The notes beneath the pieces were generated by a model. That model was not told the DNA's origin and did not search any database. It worked only from the letters and a program-made list of their open reading frames with translations. From positions 1,860,868-1,924,867 of the forward strand of contig OX393577.1 in the NCBI GenBank assembly GCA_947652605.1: a stretch of 64,000 nucleotides of DNA, written 5' to 3'. This stretch comes from Elmis aenea (taxonomy: Eukaryota > Arthropoda > Insecta > Coleoptera > Elmidae). Position 1 is the stretch's first letter; every line of letters starts with the position of its first letter. Positions 23,580-36,504 of the stretch are shown here, one piece after another. The position numbers were made by a program, and so were the translations under genes.

Positions 23580-24053
23580 CTTGTAATGACCAGTAAAGTA
23601 ATATATTTAAGATTAACACGTAAAAATGCACTGTCACTTGTAACAAAAATAAGAAACTAAATAATTATTTTAAATCTAGATTCGTTAAAACAATAATATT
23701 ACTGTAATTTAGCATGAAGTATCCAGGAGAAGTGAGGTTAAGATTAGTGCTCTATTTTAATAAGCCAGCTTTGTTGTGTTAAATTAATGAACGACTAAAT
23801 TAGAACAATAGGTTGGTTAATTTTAATAGCGTAATTAGGCAATACAAACGTTTGCATATATTTTATAATCTTAAGTACGTTAGAATTACTATTAAACTTG
23901 TTGACAAAATACAAGGTTGGTAGCCCTTGTACATCGTGCGCATAAGCGTGTTTGTAGTCAAGGCAGTAGCGGGTTTTTTGAACTACGTGGAGTCTGAAAA
24001 AAGACTGAAAACGTAATTTTTTTAATAAACTGATAGATTTATAGCTACATTAT
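23580..24053. other. Non-coding stretch
   Basis: No gene or repeat recognised before the second satellite array. Confidence 0.35.
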
Positions 24054-25432
24054 ACGGGGTGCTGCTTACGGTATCAATGTTATCGTCCATATGTGCGGTA
24101 TATATTGCAAAAAAGGTACCGACGCTTGGGCGTCTTCTGCTAAAATTGACAAAAACGGCTTTGACTATATTATTTAAACATGCCCAGGTGATTTTAGAAC
24201 CAAGACTTTAATAATTTTCTGGTTATTGTAACTTATACGGGGCGATGTCTTACAGAATCGTTCATATATGCGGTAAATATTGCAAAAGAGGTACCGACGC
24301 TTGGGCGTCTTTTGCTAAAATTGACAAAAACGGCTTCGAATATGTTAGCTAAACATGCCCAGGTCATTTTAGAACCATGACTTTAATAATTTTCTAGTTA
24401 TTGTACCATATACGGGGTGTTGTCTTACGGTATCGTTCATATATGCAGTATGTATTGCAAAAGAGGTACCGACGCTTGGGCGTCTTTTGGTAAAATTGAC
24501 AAAAACGGCTTCGACTATGTTAGCTTAACATGTCCAGGTGATTTTAGAACCAAGACTTTAACATAGATTACCCAAAAGATGTACCGACGCTTGGGCGTCT
24601 TTTGCTAAAATTGACAAAAACGGCTTCAACTATGTTAGCTTAACATGTCCAGGTGATTTTAGAACCTACACTTTAATAATTTTCTAGTTATTGTACCTTA
24701 TACGGGATGTTGTTTTACGGTTTCAAAGTTATCGTCCATATATGCCGTATATATTGCAAAAGAGGTACCGACGCTTGGGCGTCTTTTGCTATAATTGACA
24801 AAAACGGTTTCGACTATGTTAGTTTAACATTTCCAGGTGATTTTAGAACCAAGACTTTAATAATTTTCTAGTTATTGTACCTTATACGGGGTGTTGTCTT
24901 ACGGTTTCAAAGTTATCGTCCATATATGCCGTATATTATGGTACCGACGCTTGGGCGTCTTTTGCTAAAATTTACAAAAACGGGTTCGACTATGTTAGCT
25001 TAACATGTCAAGGTGATTTTAGAACCAAGACTTTAATAATTTTCTAGTTATTGTGTCTTACACGGGATGTTGTCTTACGGTATTAATGTTATCGTCCATA
25101 TATGCAGTATATATTGCAAAAGAGGTACCGACGCTTGGTCGTCTTGTGCTAAAATTGACAAACACGGCTTCGACTAGGTTAGCTAAATATGCCCAGATAA
25201 TTTTAGAACCATGACTTTAATTATTTTCTAGTTATTGTACCTTATACGGGGTATATTGTCTTACGGTATTTATGTTATTATCCATGTATGTGGTATAAAT
25301 TGCAAAAGAGGTACCGACGCTTGGGCGTCTTTTGCTAAAATTGACAAAAACGGCTTCGACTATGTTAGCTAAACATGCCCAGGTTATTTTAGATCCATGA
25401 CTTTAATAATTTTCTAGTTATTATATCTTATT
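24054..25432 (+). repeat. Satellite array 2, eight units
   Basis: GTACCGACGCTTGG recurs at 24116, 24291, 24466, 24581, 24765, 24941, 25125 and 25311. Spacing is mostly 175-186 bp, with one shortened 115-bp unit (24466 to 24581) that lacks the CATATATG half. The sequence and orientation are those of array 1. Seven of eight units keep GACGC-TTGG-GCGTC exactly; the unit at 25125 has GACGCTTGGTCGTC. The half of the unit around the hairpin is better conserved than the remainder. Confidence 0.92.
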
Positions 25433-28400
25433 TTCGTATTAACAAATTTTAACGTTAGTTTATTTTATTAGTTTCTATTTAAATAAAACAGAGTATTAAT
25501 TACATGATGTGTGTACAAACATTTATAAAAAACAATAGACGTAAAATGAATTTTGTGTAACTATGCTTACTGCATATTAAGTTATTACTTTATATTTTAT
25601 ATTCCTCATGTATACATACGTAATTGTTCAACTTTTGTTATTTTCTTCTTCTACTTTTGATAGGTTGACCGTTTTTAACTGTTCTAGGGTTTTAGACTGG
25701 CACATATCTTTTCATCTGCTAAATGAGCGTCTCAAGGTCCCATATAGCTATTTTTCGGAATTAAAATGTTCTTTTTACAACAATTCTATAAAACTGTATT
25801 TATTAATCAAACTAAAGAATCACGTTATTTAATCGAATTACCGTCAATATTTGTAATAGGCTTCACCGGTACATAGCAATTATAGAAATGTTAGAGCAAA
25901 ATTTACCTCTTTTGTAATTTGTATTGATATTTGTCTTTGTTGCTCATTAGATAAAATGGAAACACGTAGACGAAAAATAAGTGTATAAAAAATTTTCATA
26001 TGGAAAGTTGTGATGCATTTCTTTGGACTTTTTGGTATAAAACTTTCGCGTGCCATTTGAAACTGAAATACTCATTAAAATAAATCGCTAGCGCCACTCT
26101 GCAACCCCCGCTCGGATTTCCAATTAAAAAACCTCATTTATACTTGAGTAGAAATTACATGATGCAATTTAAAAACTGGGAAAACATCTTAAAGGAATTC
26201 CGTCCTTAAGTGTCCGGCCTCGTAAGATCGTTTTCGGTTCTAATTTAATTTACCTAATAAAGTATCATGCGCACGAATAATTTTATGCGATTTAAGATTC
26301 GCGTGTTAAAACGTTTCTTGAATTTAATTCTAGGATTTTAATTGGATTTTTGTTTGCATACAAATCCAAGATTAACTTTGGGATTATTTGCAATTTCGTG
26401 TCTCTTTCGAAATATTATCTTTTTGTTTACGAATCGTTTTAATTATGCCATTAATTTGGCTGCTACTGGGCGAGACGTGCCTGAATTTTTTCCACGGTAA
26501 AATTATTTAGAACAAAGGGAAGATTTCAATTAAACTTCGTCTTATTGAATTACTAAATACATTCATTTGTTCCTGCAAAATTTCAGAAGCGTCTTTAGAT
26601 TTTTTTATGATTAAAACGGTGAGGTTAAATAATATTGATTTGTGTATGATTTATAATCGTAAACAACAAAATTGTGTTCGGTATTAAGAGGAAATTCGAC
26701 CTGCAAAGTGATTTTTTTGTATGGTTTTAATTATTTTTTAAGTTCATAATTGTATGCTTTTAGTTTATAACATTAAATAAGTGTTATTGTAGGTGTCTAA
26801 TAAATAAAAATCAAGACAAACGAAAATTTCTATGCAGTTGTATTTTAGCTACCGCAAATACTTAGAGGTACATTATATTTGGGGTTTTGTCACAGTGATT
26901 TTAAAACAAAATACTGAAATAACTGTGAACAGATAAAGCGATAAGATATCGTTTACAGGTTTGTGTTTTTTTTTGCTCGTTATCGGCCAATTTTGAACGA
27001 GTGTTGGATCCATACCGAGTCTATGCAATTTATGTCACGTTTCAGTTTCATCCTTACTTTGGTTCGTTCTCCAACCTTCTATTATTACAAATACATAATG
27101 AGATCCAACTCTAGGCATGCGTGAAACATAATAACGTCAATTTTTAAAAACCTGGCCAGTGCAAACATTGGCACTGCAAATATACGATACCCCAATATCG
27201 CCCGTTTACAACTATGATTTTTTTAAACTCAGAATAAAAACAATAAAATTAATAACACAAACTTATTATTTTGCTTGTTAAAGTACCATAAAAATTAATT
27301 AATTTTGAGCTATACGGAACCCAAAATCATTAACTTCAATACAGACTAAGAAATACAAGTTTCAAAATTGGAACCTTTCTTATTAAAAGAATTATCATTT
27401 ATTAGTAAAAATTTATACTGGATAATAAAATAACTAATCCTAAGAAAAATTTGAAATGTCATATCCTCAACGGTACCTTTGTACCCAATTAAATAACTAA
27501 TAATTTCTGGAGCGTATTGACGTCTAATCGTTATTAAAGTCGAGAAAACCGCGACACGTTGAGAATATTTTCCTCTTCAAATAGAAATTCTGCGCATAGA
27601 AAATCATAGAGTATAAAACACTCATCAAAAAAAAAATCTCTGAAGTAGAAATTGTCAATGATCATGATCATCCTCCGATGCAGCTTATACAGTTTTTTTT
27701 TTTTTAAATCTTACAAATTTCAAAAATTTTGCACAACTGAAAAGTACAAACGATTTTCTAAAATTGGGTTTTTACGAATATCGTTTAATATATAGTTAAT
27801 CTCCCCAAATTATTAATTGGTACAACATTTAGCAACTCTGCTAAATTAAAAGCTACGCTCTTGCTTTTAAATTACGTCTCCAAGTGTCAAATTAAATAAA
27901 AGATATCTTTACTTTGAAAACTGTTGGAGTAGCGTAATTTCCAGCTTTTTTTAAATATTTCGTTCCGCAAAGTTTTTATTGAAGACAAATTAGGGCAATT
28001 GGAAGCGCTTCTAAGGGTCCAATTTTAATTTCAGCCATCAGTGACTTCACATACTTCGCACTGAAAACTGTATTCATCGTCATCAGACTATATTTTTTCA
28101 ATCGTAGGCAAAAAAATACATTGGTTAGAAATATAAATGTTATATGTATCTACTTATAGCAGTAATGACACCTTCTACAGAGTTCAATCTACAAATTCCA
28201 GCAGGACTCATGCATCTCCACAGGATGCAGAAAATTTTACTTGGAGTTTGTAATTTATCTCAGAATTTTAAACAATATTGAAACAAATTAATGGTTTCAT
28301 TTTACATCTACAACTTTCTCTCCAAAAATATTTTTGTGCCATCAAGCATGTCATGGAACTTTTTTAAAACATTAAAGCATTACTGAAAATGTCTCTGAAA

Positions 28401-30144
28401 GAAGAACAATTTGTCTAATTTAAACTTCTTTGTAGCTCTTGCCGATTCCAATAGTGGCCCTTCTATGTGGACCACCCTGTATAAGAATATGTATTAGAGT
28501 TTGATAAACTTTTGACCTAACCTTAAAAGTTCATTAAAAAAAAACACATTGTTACGACGTATGAATTTTTAAAAGGATAACACAATAAAATTTTACAACC
28601 ACTTTTTTACATTTAGAACAACAAGGGATTAAACCCAAAATTAAAAGATAAAACTGCTTAGATCTTTATCATTATAATCTTCTATACTGTAAGTTTTTAC
28701 ATTCTTAGGTATATAAATAAGTTAGTAAATCTTATAAAATATAATATATAATTCCTATTAAATAAAAAATTATTCCTACATTAAAATGTCTCAATTTTTT
28801 TACAAATATTTGAAAATAGTTATGAAAATTGTAAGCAGAGAAACTCATTTGATTGTTTTGCATGTAGCTGTAGTAAAAATTATATAATTTGTAGCACGAA
28901 GAAGCTAGAATTTTTTTAAACAGCAATCCTGTGGTATGGAATCATTTTAGTTCGATAATTTGCAGAACTTGTTTCTCCATCTTACATTAATATCACAAAA
29001 GGTAATTAGTTTTGAGCTGCGAGGCACCCCATTAACAAAAACCAGTAGCACAATCCTAATTTGTAAGAGATTTTCTTTTTTGTGCGCTCTTAATATAAAA
29101 CTGGCGGTTAATATGCAGTGGACCAGATCCATTAAACTAAATTATTTTGCCAATTTCATTTGCCGAAGGAAATACATTACGACTAAACTTGCAACGTTTA
29201 TATCGAGAATGGAAAAGCCTTTTGGTATAAGACAAATATAATTTAGTACGGTTATGAAGAAATAATTACAGTAGCGCTGCACTTATTTCATAAACGAACA
29301 GTAGAGATAGCCGTTAAATGAAGTTAGTCAATTTAGTCAACATGTCCTGCTTGTAGTAATAACTTTAATGTGTTGTAAAACAATTTTAATCTATCCTCTC
29401 AATGGGGAACTGTCCATAGTTAAGTTGGGAAGCGTGAAATTATGCTTTAACAATGTTTAACAATTGGAAACAATAGCAGCTATGTGTTTGAAATACCGAC
29501 ATAACCTTGACTCCTGTTACAGATTTCTGTTTAAATGAAATGCATTTTTTTTAAAAGAGCAAAAAATGTGTTTCACTACTTATTTTTAACGACTTTTCGA
29601 TGTATAATATTGTTCTCAGATAACTTTTCCGAAACCATTTTTATGTTTTTAGTTTTATGGAATTATATTTTCTGTTTACGTACTTAATGAACATAATATA
29701 TTTGATGTGCAGAAATAATGATGTAAACAAAATGCATACCTAAAGGGATTGTTTTTGTTTTCACAAAATGCACATTTTTACAAACAATGCTCTTATTGAT
29801 TATTATGGGATTTTGTTGTCATAGCTGGTAGTTCTATGTTCTATTAAGGTTAATATTTTTAATTTGATTTACAAGAAACTGACCGAAAATATCCGAAAAA
29901 GCTAATATTTTAAATAAATCACATTGTGTTTCTATAAATAAGCATGCCCTTTAAAAGAGTGACTGAAAATCAAATAGAAATCCTGAATATTTTATTGTTC
30001 TTCTATGTTTAGGGTCGCAAAAAATATTTATTTAAATTTTATTATCAAATAATCACGTTTACTGATTAAAAATTCATTTGTCTAATGATTCTTTAAAATT
30101 AAAATATACTTTTAAATAAATATCAACGTAGCATAATATTACCA
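25433..30144. other. Long AT-rich stretch without a recognised gene
   Basis: No transposase, RT or tandem array was seen. CACCCTGTATA (28473-28483) is a solitary mariner-like end. A GC-richer patch at 26050-26480 includes CCAATTAAAAAACC, TTTTATGCGATTTAAG and TGCCATTAATTTGGC (homeodomain-type cores) and may be regulatory. The remaining open frames are short and AT-driven. Confidence 0.35.
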
Positions 30145-30179
30145 TTGACTATAATACCCTTATATTATATTATAGTCAA
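30145..30179. repeat. Short perfect palindrome
   Basis: TTGACTATAATA at 30145-30156 is exactly complementary to TATTATAGTCAA at 30168-30179, with an 11-base loop. The role is unknown. It may be a tiny MITE relic. Confidence 0.5.
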
Positions 30180-30513
30180 GGATATTACCTACAACTATTT
30201 TGTAAATTTGTAAAAACCGTCCTTGAGAAGTAAAAATACCGCAGGCAATGATTTTTGCAGTTGTCATTTTAGCGATTGCGTCCCAGTCGCTTCTATTTAT
30301 TTATTGAGGATTTAAAGTGTTTAACATTTTTAAGGTACTTTAAACTATTATACACATTAATAATCAACCAATCAAATTGTTAAAATATGCTTTAAAAACC
30401 AGTTTTTTAATCAAATTCCTGTAGTTAAATTTTAACGCGAATGAGGTGCTAGAAGAGTGAATGAAAAGGTTCCAAATAGTGTTTTTTAGTCCTCTAAATT
30501 GCTCCATGTAGTA

Positions 30514-31685
30514 CAGGAGTGGCGAACCCTTGTATGTCCGCGTGCCAATTTTTTTAAATTTTCACATTTTGAAATGCTGGCGTGCCAGGTAACTTTTGCA
30601 ATGAATGAAAAAAGAAACTGATTGTGAGGAGATGAATAAATACTCAATATTTGTATTAAATGATTACTTTTTATTGACTACTAATAGAAATTTGTAATTA
30701 AACAACAACTAAAGATAACTAAATTTTAAAATATATATTATATATTTTACCAACAGAAAGATATAATTAGACAAAAATAATACTTGCACATTGCATGTGA
30801 TTACTTTTCAAACAACATTAATTAAGTAGTTACATACAATAAGAATTGAAATATGAGTTTTTAATGCGATTTTTGTTGTTGAATGCTTTTTGTTAAGTTT
30901 TTTTATATCAGGTTGGTATTTCGTCACTTTTAATAAAATGCTTCCTGAACTAGATTCATCCGTTAGTGTATTTCTGAATTTATTTTTATCAAATTCATTT
31001 GTGAAAACAGTGACTCACATGCATATGTGGAAGAAAATATAATTAAAATAGCCGACGCTAATTTCTTTAAAGATTTGAACTCTTCTGGAATCGTTTGCTA
31101 GGCATTAATAATTTTGTTTTCGGCATTAATATTTATTTTTCCTCCAAACGTTCCCTTTCAATAATCTCTAAATTTTCCCTTGTCAATAAACTTTTGCCTC
31201 CAAATTGCACTAGATTGAAAACCAATTAATTACATTTCAAAGTTTTTTAATTTTAATCTTTCAAAAATGTTCAAATCAAATTTGATTATGTCTGGGTAAA
31301 TTATGAAATTTGAAATTTCTTCGAAATTTTTAAATTGGGAAAATCGCGAAGAAAATTCATCTATTATTGATTCCAGAGCTGTGGTTAAATATTCAGTCAA
31401 TTGAATTTGATTTTTCAATTTGACTGGTCGGATTTTCTATAAAAAAATTTAAATTTTGAAAATATTTGAAGGCATGAGAAGCAATATCTCGTTTAAATAC
31501 TTGTAATTCTGTTTGAAAATGCATGTATTTTATTTGAATAAATATAATTTGGTGTTATTAATTCATTATTTGAAAAAAGTATTAATTTTACAAAAATTTT
31601 AGAAAAGCAACCATTTCTCCCGCGTGCCAATAAAATTTTTCTACGTGCCAGCTGTCTCACGCGTGCCATAGGTTCGCCACCCCTG
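30514..31685 (-). mobile_element. hAT transposon, degenerate, perfect 8-bp target duplication
   Basis: ATGTAGTA occurs immediately outside both ends (30506-30513 and 31686-31693), a perfect 8-bp duplication. The termini are CAGGAGTGGCGAACCC and, inverted, CAGGGGTGGCGAACC, followed by GCGTGCCA-type subterminal repeats (at 30539, 30579 and 31621-31665). The interior carries a broken transposase read from the minus strand. The 1172-bp length against roughly 2.5-3 kb for autonomous hATs indicates internal deletion. Confidence 0.9.
30900..31420 (-). pseudogene. hAT transposase remnant
   Basis: The frame at 31230-31418 reads QLTEYLTTALESIIDEFSSR and then FSQFKNFEEISNFI, a block typical of the GTF2IRD2/ZBED-like hAT transposases. 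Further 3' (about 31025-30930), ACESLFSQMNLIK is followed after a frameshift by RNTLTDESSSGS and ILLKVTKYQPD. This is the conserved C-terminal hAT dimerisation motif (CE.LFS..., R..LTDE). Stops and frameshifts interrupt the sequence, and the DDE catalytic core and BED finger are not recognisable. The fragment is dead and lies within TIRs with an intact target duplication. Confidence 0.75.
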
Positions 31686-31857
31686 ATGTAGTACATTTAA
31701 ACCCAGATATTAGCAATCAATTTATGACTTGGCTTGTTTTTTGTTTGAAGTCAAAATCAAAAACATTTATACTTTGGTAATGATTTTACCAAGAAAATGT
31801 AAAAGAATGCAAAATATGCACATTTTTAAAATTACAGTTGAAAAATAAAAACAAATA

Positions 31858-31969
31858 GAGTGTTTTGTCAGGACAAGAGGTTTGACAGGGGGCGCTATAA
31901 AAACTGATATGGAAAAAGGAGGCGCATTAAAATTTTATACAGAAATTACAAGAAGTTTGAGAAACACTA
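31858..31969. mobile_element. hAT-like MITE remnant
   Basis: The left GAGTGTTTTGTCAGG and inverted right GTAGTGTTTCTCAAAC resemble hAT CAGTGTTT-type ends. Inside are GGGGGCGC and AGGAGGCGC blocks seen in such elements. No clear 8-bp duplication, so the boundaries are uncertain. Confidence 0.35.
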
Positions 31970-33944
31970 CACCATGATAATTTCAAGGTGTTGATTTAGC
32001 ATCTTAACCTTACTTAAAAATCCACTTTGTGACCCTTAAGATGAGCGTGATCCCAATACAGAGACAGGAAACTGATTTAACAATTCTCAATACAAATTGA
32101 AGAAATGCTTCGGTATTTTTGCCTCGCAATGCATCAATAGCACATTAATTTTATTAATTGATATTAGCTTTTTAAGTAGGAAAATATTGATTATGCAACA
32201 GACGGAAATAAAGGTACATGTAGCAATGTTTTTGTGTCCAGTGTTTATTATAAATTAAAAGCATATCTCTTTAATTGCCGTCGTTTAAGATTTATATGTT
32301 TCATGTCCATGTTTTTACGTTGGTATATCAGGAAGTTTTATTTATAAATCTTCATTCGAAACAATTTATAAGGCAAATACGATCGCTAATTAAGTATAGA
32401 TTATGTCTTACTTTTAATGATAAGTAACAGTTAAGTAATTATATAGCTGTCAAAGTAAGTAGTAATTAGAATTTCTTGTACATAATCTTGATTATTTTCT
32501 CAGGCGTCGAATCAAATTGTATAAAATTTGTGTTATTTGTATTTACACGTTACTACAACGCACGGATTTACAATGAAACTATTGTGGATAATTCTTACAT
32601 CAAATGCCTGTTTATATAATCGTAGATATACCTTTCACGATATAAATTGGTATACTAATGATCACAAGTCAAAACCTAGAAACTGAGCGTGGTTCAGCGT
32701 CAACTGCACCAGTGCTAAGTTGAGTACTAAATAGACTTTATCCAGTATTTCTAATGCTGAATGAAGCGATATTTTATTCTGCATGGAGTTTTGTAAATTA
32801 ACTTGAATTTTTTTTAACGCATTTTGGGCAAAAAATTGGGTACCTTCCAAATTTAGCGCAGCCTACTATGTGAAATATTATTTCGAATTCGCGAATTGCA
32901 AATAAAGTTAGTACTTTACTTCTTGCAAGTTATATATGTTACTTTGGCAATTAATTTGTAGGTGTAGGCTTAAAATCTAATAAAAACTTTGTTGGACTGT
33001 CTGAAAATTGTTTACAAAATTTTGTACAGAATTTTTTGCAAAGTTATGCAAGGTTTAATGCAGTCGCAAAGCGTACTATATAGTTTTGAAAAATATAGCC
33101 AGTGTTATATGCAAATTACTCTATTTTTAATTCACTTAACATTCTACACGTGTTGTATTGTTAATATCTACATTAAAAAATCATCTAAAATAATACTGTG
33201 CTGCTTAAGTTTAAGCATAACTGAGCTATGGGCTTAAGGATTAAGTACTGTTCATAAGTACTTCGCGCAGGCATCCTGTTTCGACTGACCACCGCGTTTT
33301 GGTGTGTGGTGGAGTTTACTGATTTCTTGGGCAAGTACTATGACCTGTTAATACAGACAAGTCCAACTCATATTAGCGGCTAAGTATTCCTCGGAGCGTG
33401 ATCTATGACCGAATGCCAAGTCGTAGAACTGTAGATCAATCATGCATCGATCAAGATTCAATAAAAACTTAACTATAATTATGTCTGTTTATTTCGGAAT
33501 CCTACACGTGCATTGTAATTATTATAAATGGTCACAAATATAAAAACAAGACCTGCAATTGGACAAATAAATCTTGCTTTTCAAATCTCGCTGGAATGCT
33601 AAGAAAAGTATTCTAATGGCCATGGAAATATGAAGTAACGCGTTTATGTGTATTACCGCTTTATTAATGATCCAGCGCCATATTAAGCTATAAGTAGATT
33701 TTTATTAGCATTATAAAATTCACTACACTCGAGTTCGAGTAATTTATTTACCTACTTGTACCAAATTACTGCTCAACCATGATGAACACAATTATGGCAG
33801 ATATGATAAAAATGTAGGCAATGAAATTCTAACACTTTAAAATAGTAATTTGTCTCGAATAATACCAAAACAACGAACACATTTGGTTGTAATAATATTT
33901 CAGATCCGTTACATAGTTACATTACAAATAAATGTATATAAAAG
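31970..33944. other. Unique-looking stretch without a gene
   Basis: No coding sequence or transposon end was recognised. A less AT-rich patch at 33240-33450 has no visible structure. Confidence 0.35.
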
Positions 33945-34175
33945 TCCTGCCTGACTCTGTCTGTGACTCTGTCCGTGACTCTGTAACGCATGAATATAGT
34001 TACGCAGTAAACTACTACGGGTTCATTTGACCGACTGAGTTGTGTCTAATGAACCGTAAATTTTTACTCACCGGTAACATAACAGTGTCTAACTTGCAGC
34101 TCACGGTATTATAAAAAGTAATAGTTTAAATTTAAGATACACAATATTCCCGTCCTAGGACGGGTTACGTGCTAG
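33945..34175 (+). mobile_element. Possible non-autonomous Helitron
   Basis: The 3' end shows a perfect 16-base palindrome CCCGTCCTAGGACGGG (34149-34164), then seven bases, then CTAG followed by T. This is the hairpin-plus-CTRR-plus-T signature of Helitrons. The 5' side starts TCCTGCCTGACTCTGTC with repeated TGTSYGTGACTC motifs, a common Helitron 5' style, but the base before it is G, not the expected A. No Rep/helicase coding sequence is present. Confidence 0.5.
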
Positions 34176-35202
34176 TTATTAATAATCAATAAAAATTGCT
34201 GAATTTAAATTCTGAAATAAAAATAGTGCATGGACAGAAATAATAAGATTTATTTAAGTTTACGTGAATGTTTGTGAAAACCTGTAATGTTGAGTCGACA
34301 TTCAAACTTAATTTTTAGAGTCTAAAACCGTTGGCTAAACTTTGGTTTAATGACAGATGTTTTTACCTAATTCTGTTAGATTTTTTATCAATATTTATTT
34401 TTCTGGTCGCATAAGTATCGTATTCCATATTTTAGGAGCAAACAATAAAAATTAATATTATTTATATATCTACGCATGCGCAAGTTCATTTTACGATACA
34501 ATTACATTGCCATTAAAGTAAATTGCTCAATATTCCGTCTTAAGCAACTCAATAAATTACTATAAATGTGTAACGTCCTTGATTAAAAAAGAACACTTAT
34601 CTTTGGTATGCCAGCAGTGATTAAGGTTGGATGTTGTACAATTACAGATTTGTTTCCTACGCGTGGTGAAGCGGCCATTGTCAGCCAGACCGCAAATTAC
34701 CAATCAAATTACCTGAAGTAATGACACGACCGATTCAAATCTGTCCTGAGAGTGAGAAGAGAGCCAAGATATTGTTTTCATTCAAGTAAATGGATTACTA
34801 AACGCGTTGGATACACCCCGGCTGGCATAACGAGAAACCAAAGTTCTCAAACTTAAGTTTTTATTTTTCGCTTTTAATTATTTTTCATTTCATGAATTTG
34901 TATTGTACTTCGCGTTGATCGCTCAAAACGCAAAAGTAATATGAAACGTGTGGTTGGGTGCATCATGATATTACCGCGGTGGATATCGAATCGATAATCA
35001 AAATAATTATTTTATAATAAGAAAATTGCTTTAATTCAGACAAACTGTATTGCTGCATTGCTTTATAAAGCGCGAACATTTTCTTCGAAATATTTCTGTT
35101 TTATATTATTAGCGACCGCGAAAGAAATAATGGAATTTGAATTTTTTATCTCGTACAAAACAACTGCACAAACTGATTAAAGTCTAAGTATAGTGCATCT
35201 AA
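34176..35202. other. Non-coding stretch
   Basis: No gene was recognised. A GC-richer patch at 34620-34830 resembles the other possible regulatory islands. Confidence 0.3.
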
Positions 35203-35600
35203 TTGTGTACTAACATTTTTGTTACACGCAGAGATGGCAAAGATGTGATAGCAAAAAATAAGAAAATTGCGCAGGAATCGAATCATAAGAACGCAGACGA
35301 GAGTGAAACAGAATTTGGTTTAAGACACATTGAAACATCTTTTTGCACCAAGATAAATTACAAGATATTCATTAAAACACAACAAAAATCATATTTGTGC
35401 TATCCAGATTTTAAAAAGACATTTGATTGAATCCAAGGAAGGTGTATATGAGGAGTCTGAAACTGAAATTACCAAAGGGACTACTAAAGGCAATTCAAAG
35501 TTTGTATAGAAAAAGAGAAGGTATTTGAGAACATGCAACGAAGTCAGATAAATTTGTTTCTTTATAAAAACTGAGGAAAGATGAAACTTTAGTCTTATTG
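35203..35600 (+). pseudogene. LINE reverse-transcriptase fragment
   Basis: The frame ending at 35430 contains EFGLRHIETSFCTKINYKIF and KSYLCYPDFKKTFD. The latter resembles RT motif A (aDFkkAFD) with its upstream block. After a stop, another frame gives MRSLKLKLPKGLLKAIQSLY and RKREGI, the block that normally follows motif A in RTE-like LINEs. Stops and frameshifts show it is dead, and the YADD region is absent. Confidence 0.55.
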
Positions 35601-36106
35601 CTCACCACAATATTCGGTTTTGTATCTACATTCCGTGAAGATGTTTAGTTTTTTAAGTTAAATAATAGTAAAGTTGCTTTAGTATCTCGAGCAAATTATA
35701 TAATAAAGAAGACTAACAGATTAAACAATTTTGAGGGAATAAAACGAAGGCTTTTAAAAGAAAAAACACACAAACAGTCCTTAAAGCAGTGATAAACAGT
35801 AAAAAAAACTAGAAGCAGTAGCATAAACACTAAACAAAACACGATAAGTTGTAAAGAAAGAATGAAAGAGTATGTAATATTGATAACTTTAGGTAAAAAT
35901 CACGTTTTGTCTTATTATAATAAAAGAATATTGTGTTTAAAAATCTGTATGGAATCTCTAATAATTTTTTTATCATAGTTCTTTTCATAATAGTTTAACC
36001 CATATACTTTATCAAAACCTATTAAATATTTTTGTTGTATTGATTTGGTTTGTGTAATTTAGTATATTTAATTTGTCTCTTCGCGCGAGCTTTAATATTT
36101 TGCGAT
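35601..36106. other. AT-rich stretch, nothing recognised
   Basis: No gene or repeat seen. Confidence 0.35.
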
Positions 36107-36504
36107 GGAGTTATTATTATTTCCGCGGAGGTGGTACCCTTTCGTGTTCCTGTACTGTGGTCTAATGTTCCCTCTGTTGATAGCCTCTTAAAGAAGTCCT
36201 GTGTTTTTGAAAAACTCCAGGATTTTCTTTAAGGGTGTTTTTCTTAACTCTTCTTGGTTGGCTTTTTCCATCCCTAGAAGTCTACGCCGATAGGGTGTGA
36301 ATCCTTCACACTGGCATATACCGTGAAGAGAAGTTTCTTCTTCTTAACCAGTAACCACATCCTTTGCATATATCGGTCTCTGAGAGCCCTATTGTGTAGA
36401 AGTGTTTGTTTAGCCCACAGTGTCCTGTGGCTGCTCTGATGTCTGCTCTGCTCATCCTGAGCATTTCGTCTGTCTTTTCTTTAGAGACCATTAACAGGAT
36501 AGCC
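36107..36504 (-). pseudogene. R1/Jockey-group LINE 3' end (copy 1)
   Basis: The minus strand reads MLRMSRADIRAATGHCGLNK, then HFYTIGLSETDICKGCGYW, the cysteine/histidine-rich C-terminal tail of a LINE polyprotein that carries RNase H. Sequence similarity to 43505-44180 extends over nearly the whole interval. The copy ends on the left at AATAATAATAAC, the usual short-repeat tail. It is 5'-truncated at about 36504 and frame-broken. Confidence 0.65.

Noticed and set aside
18403..25432. CRISPR-like or hammerhead-ribozyme interpretation of the regular repeats
   Set aside because: The units are near-identical over their whole length with no variable spacers, and no CTGANGA/GAAA hammerhead core is present on either strand.
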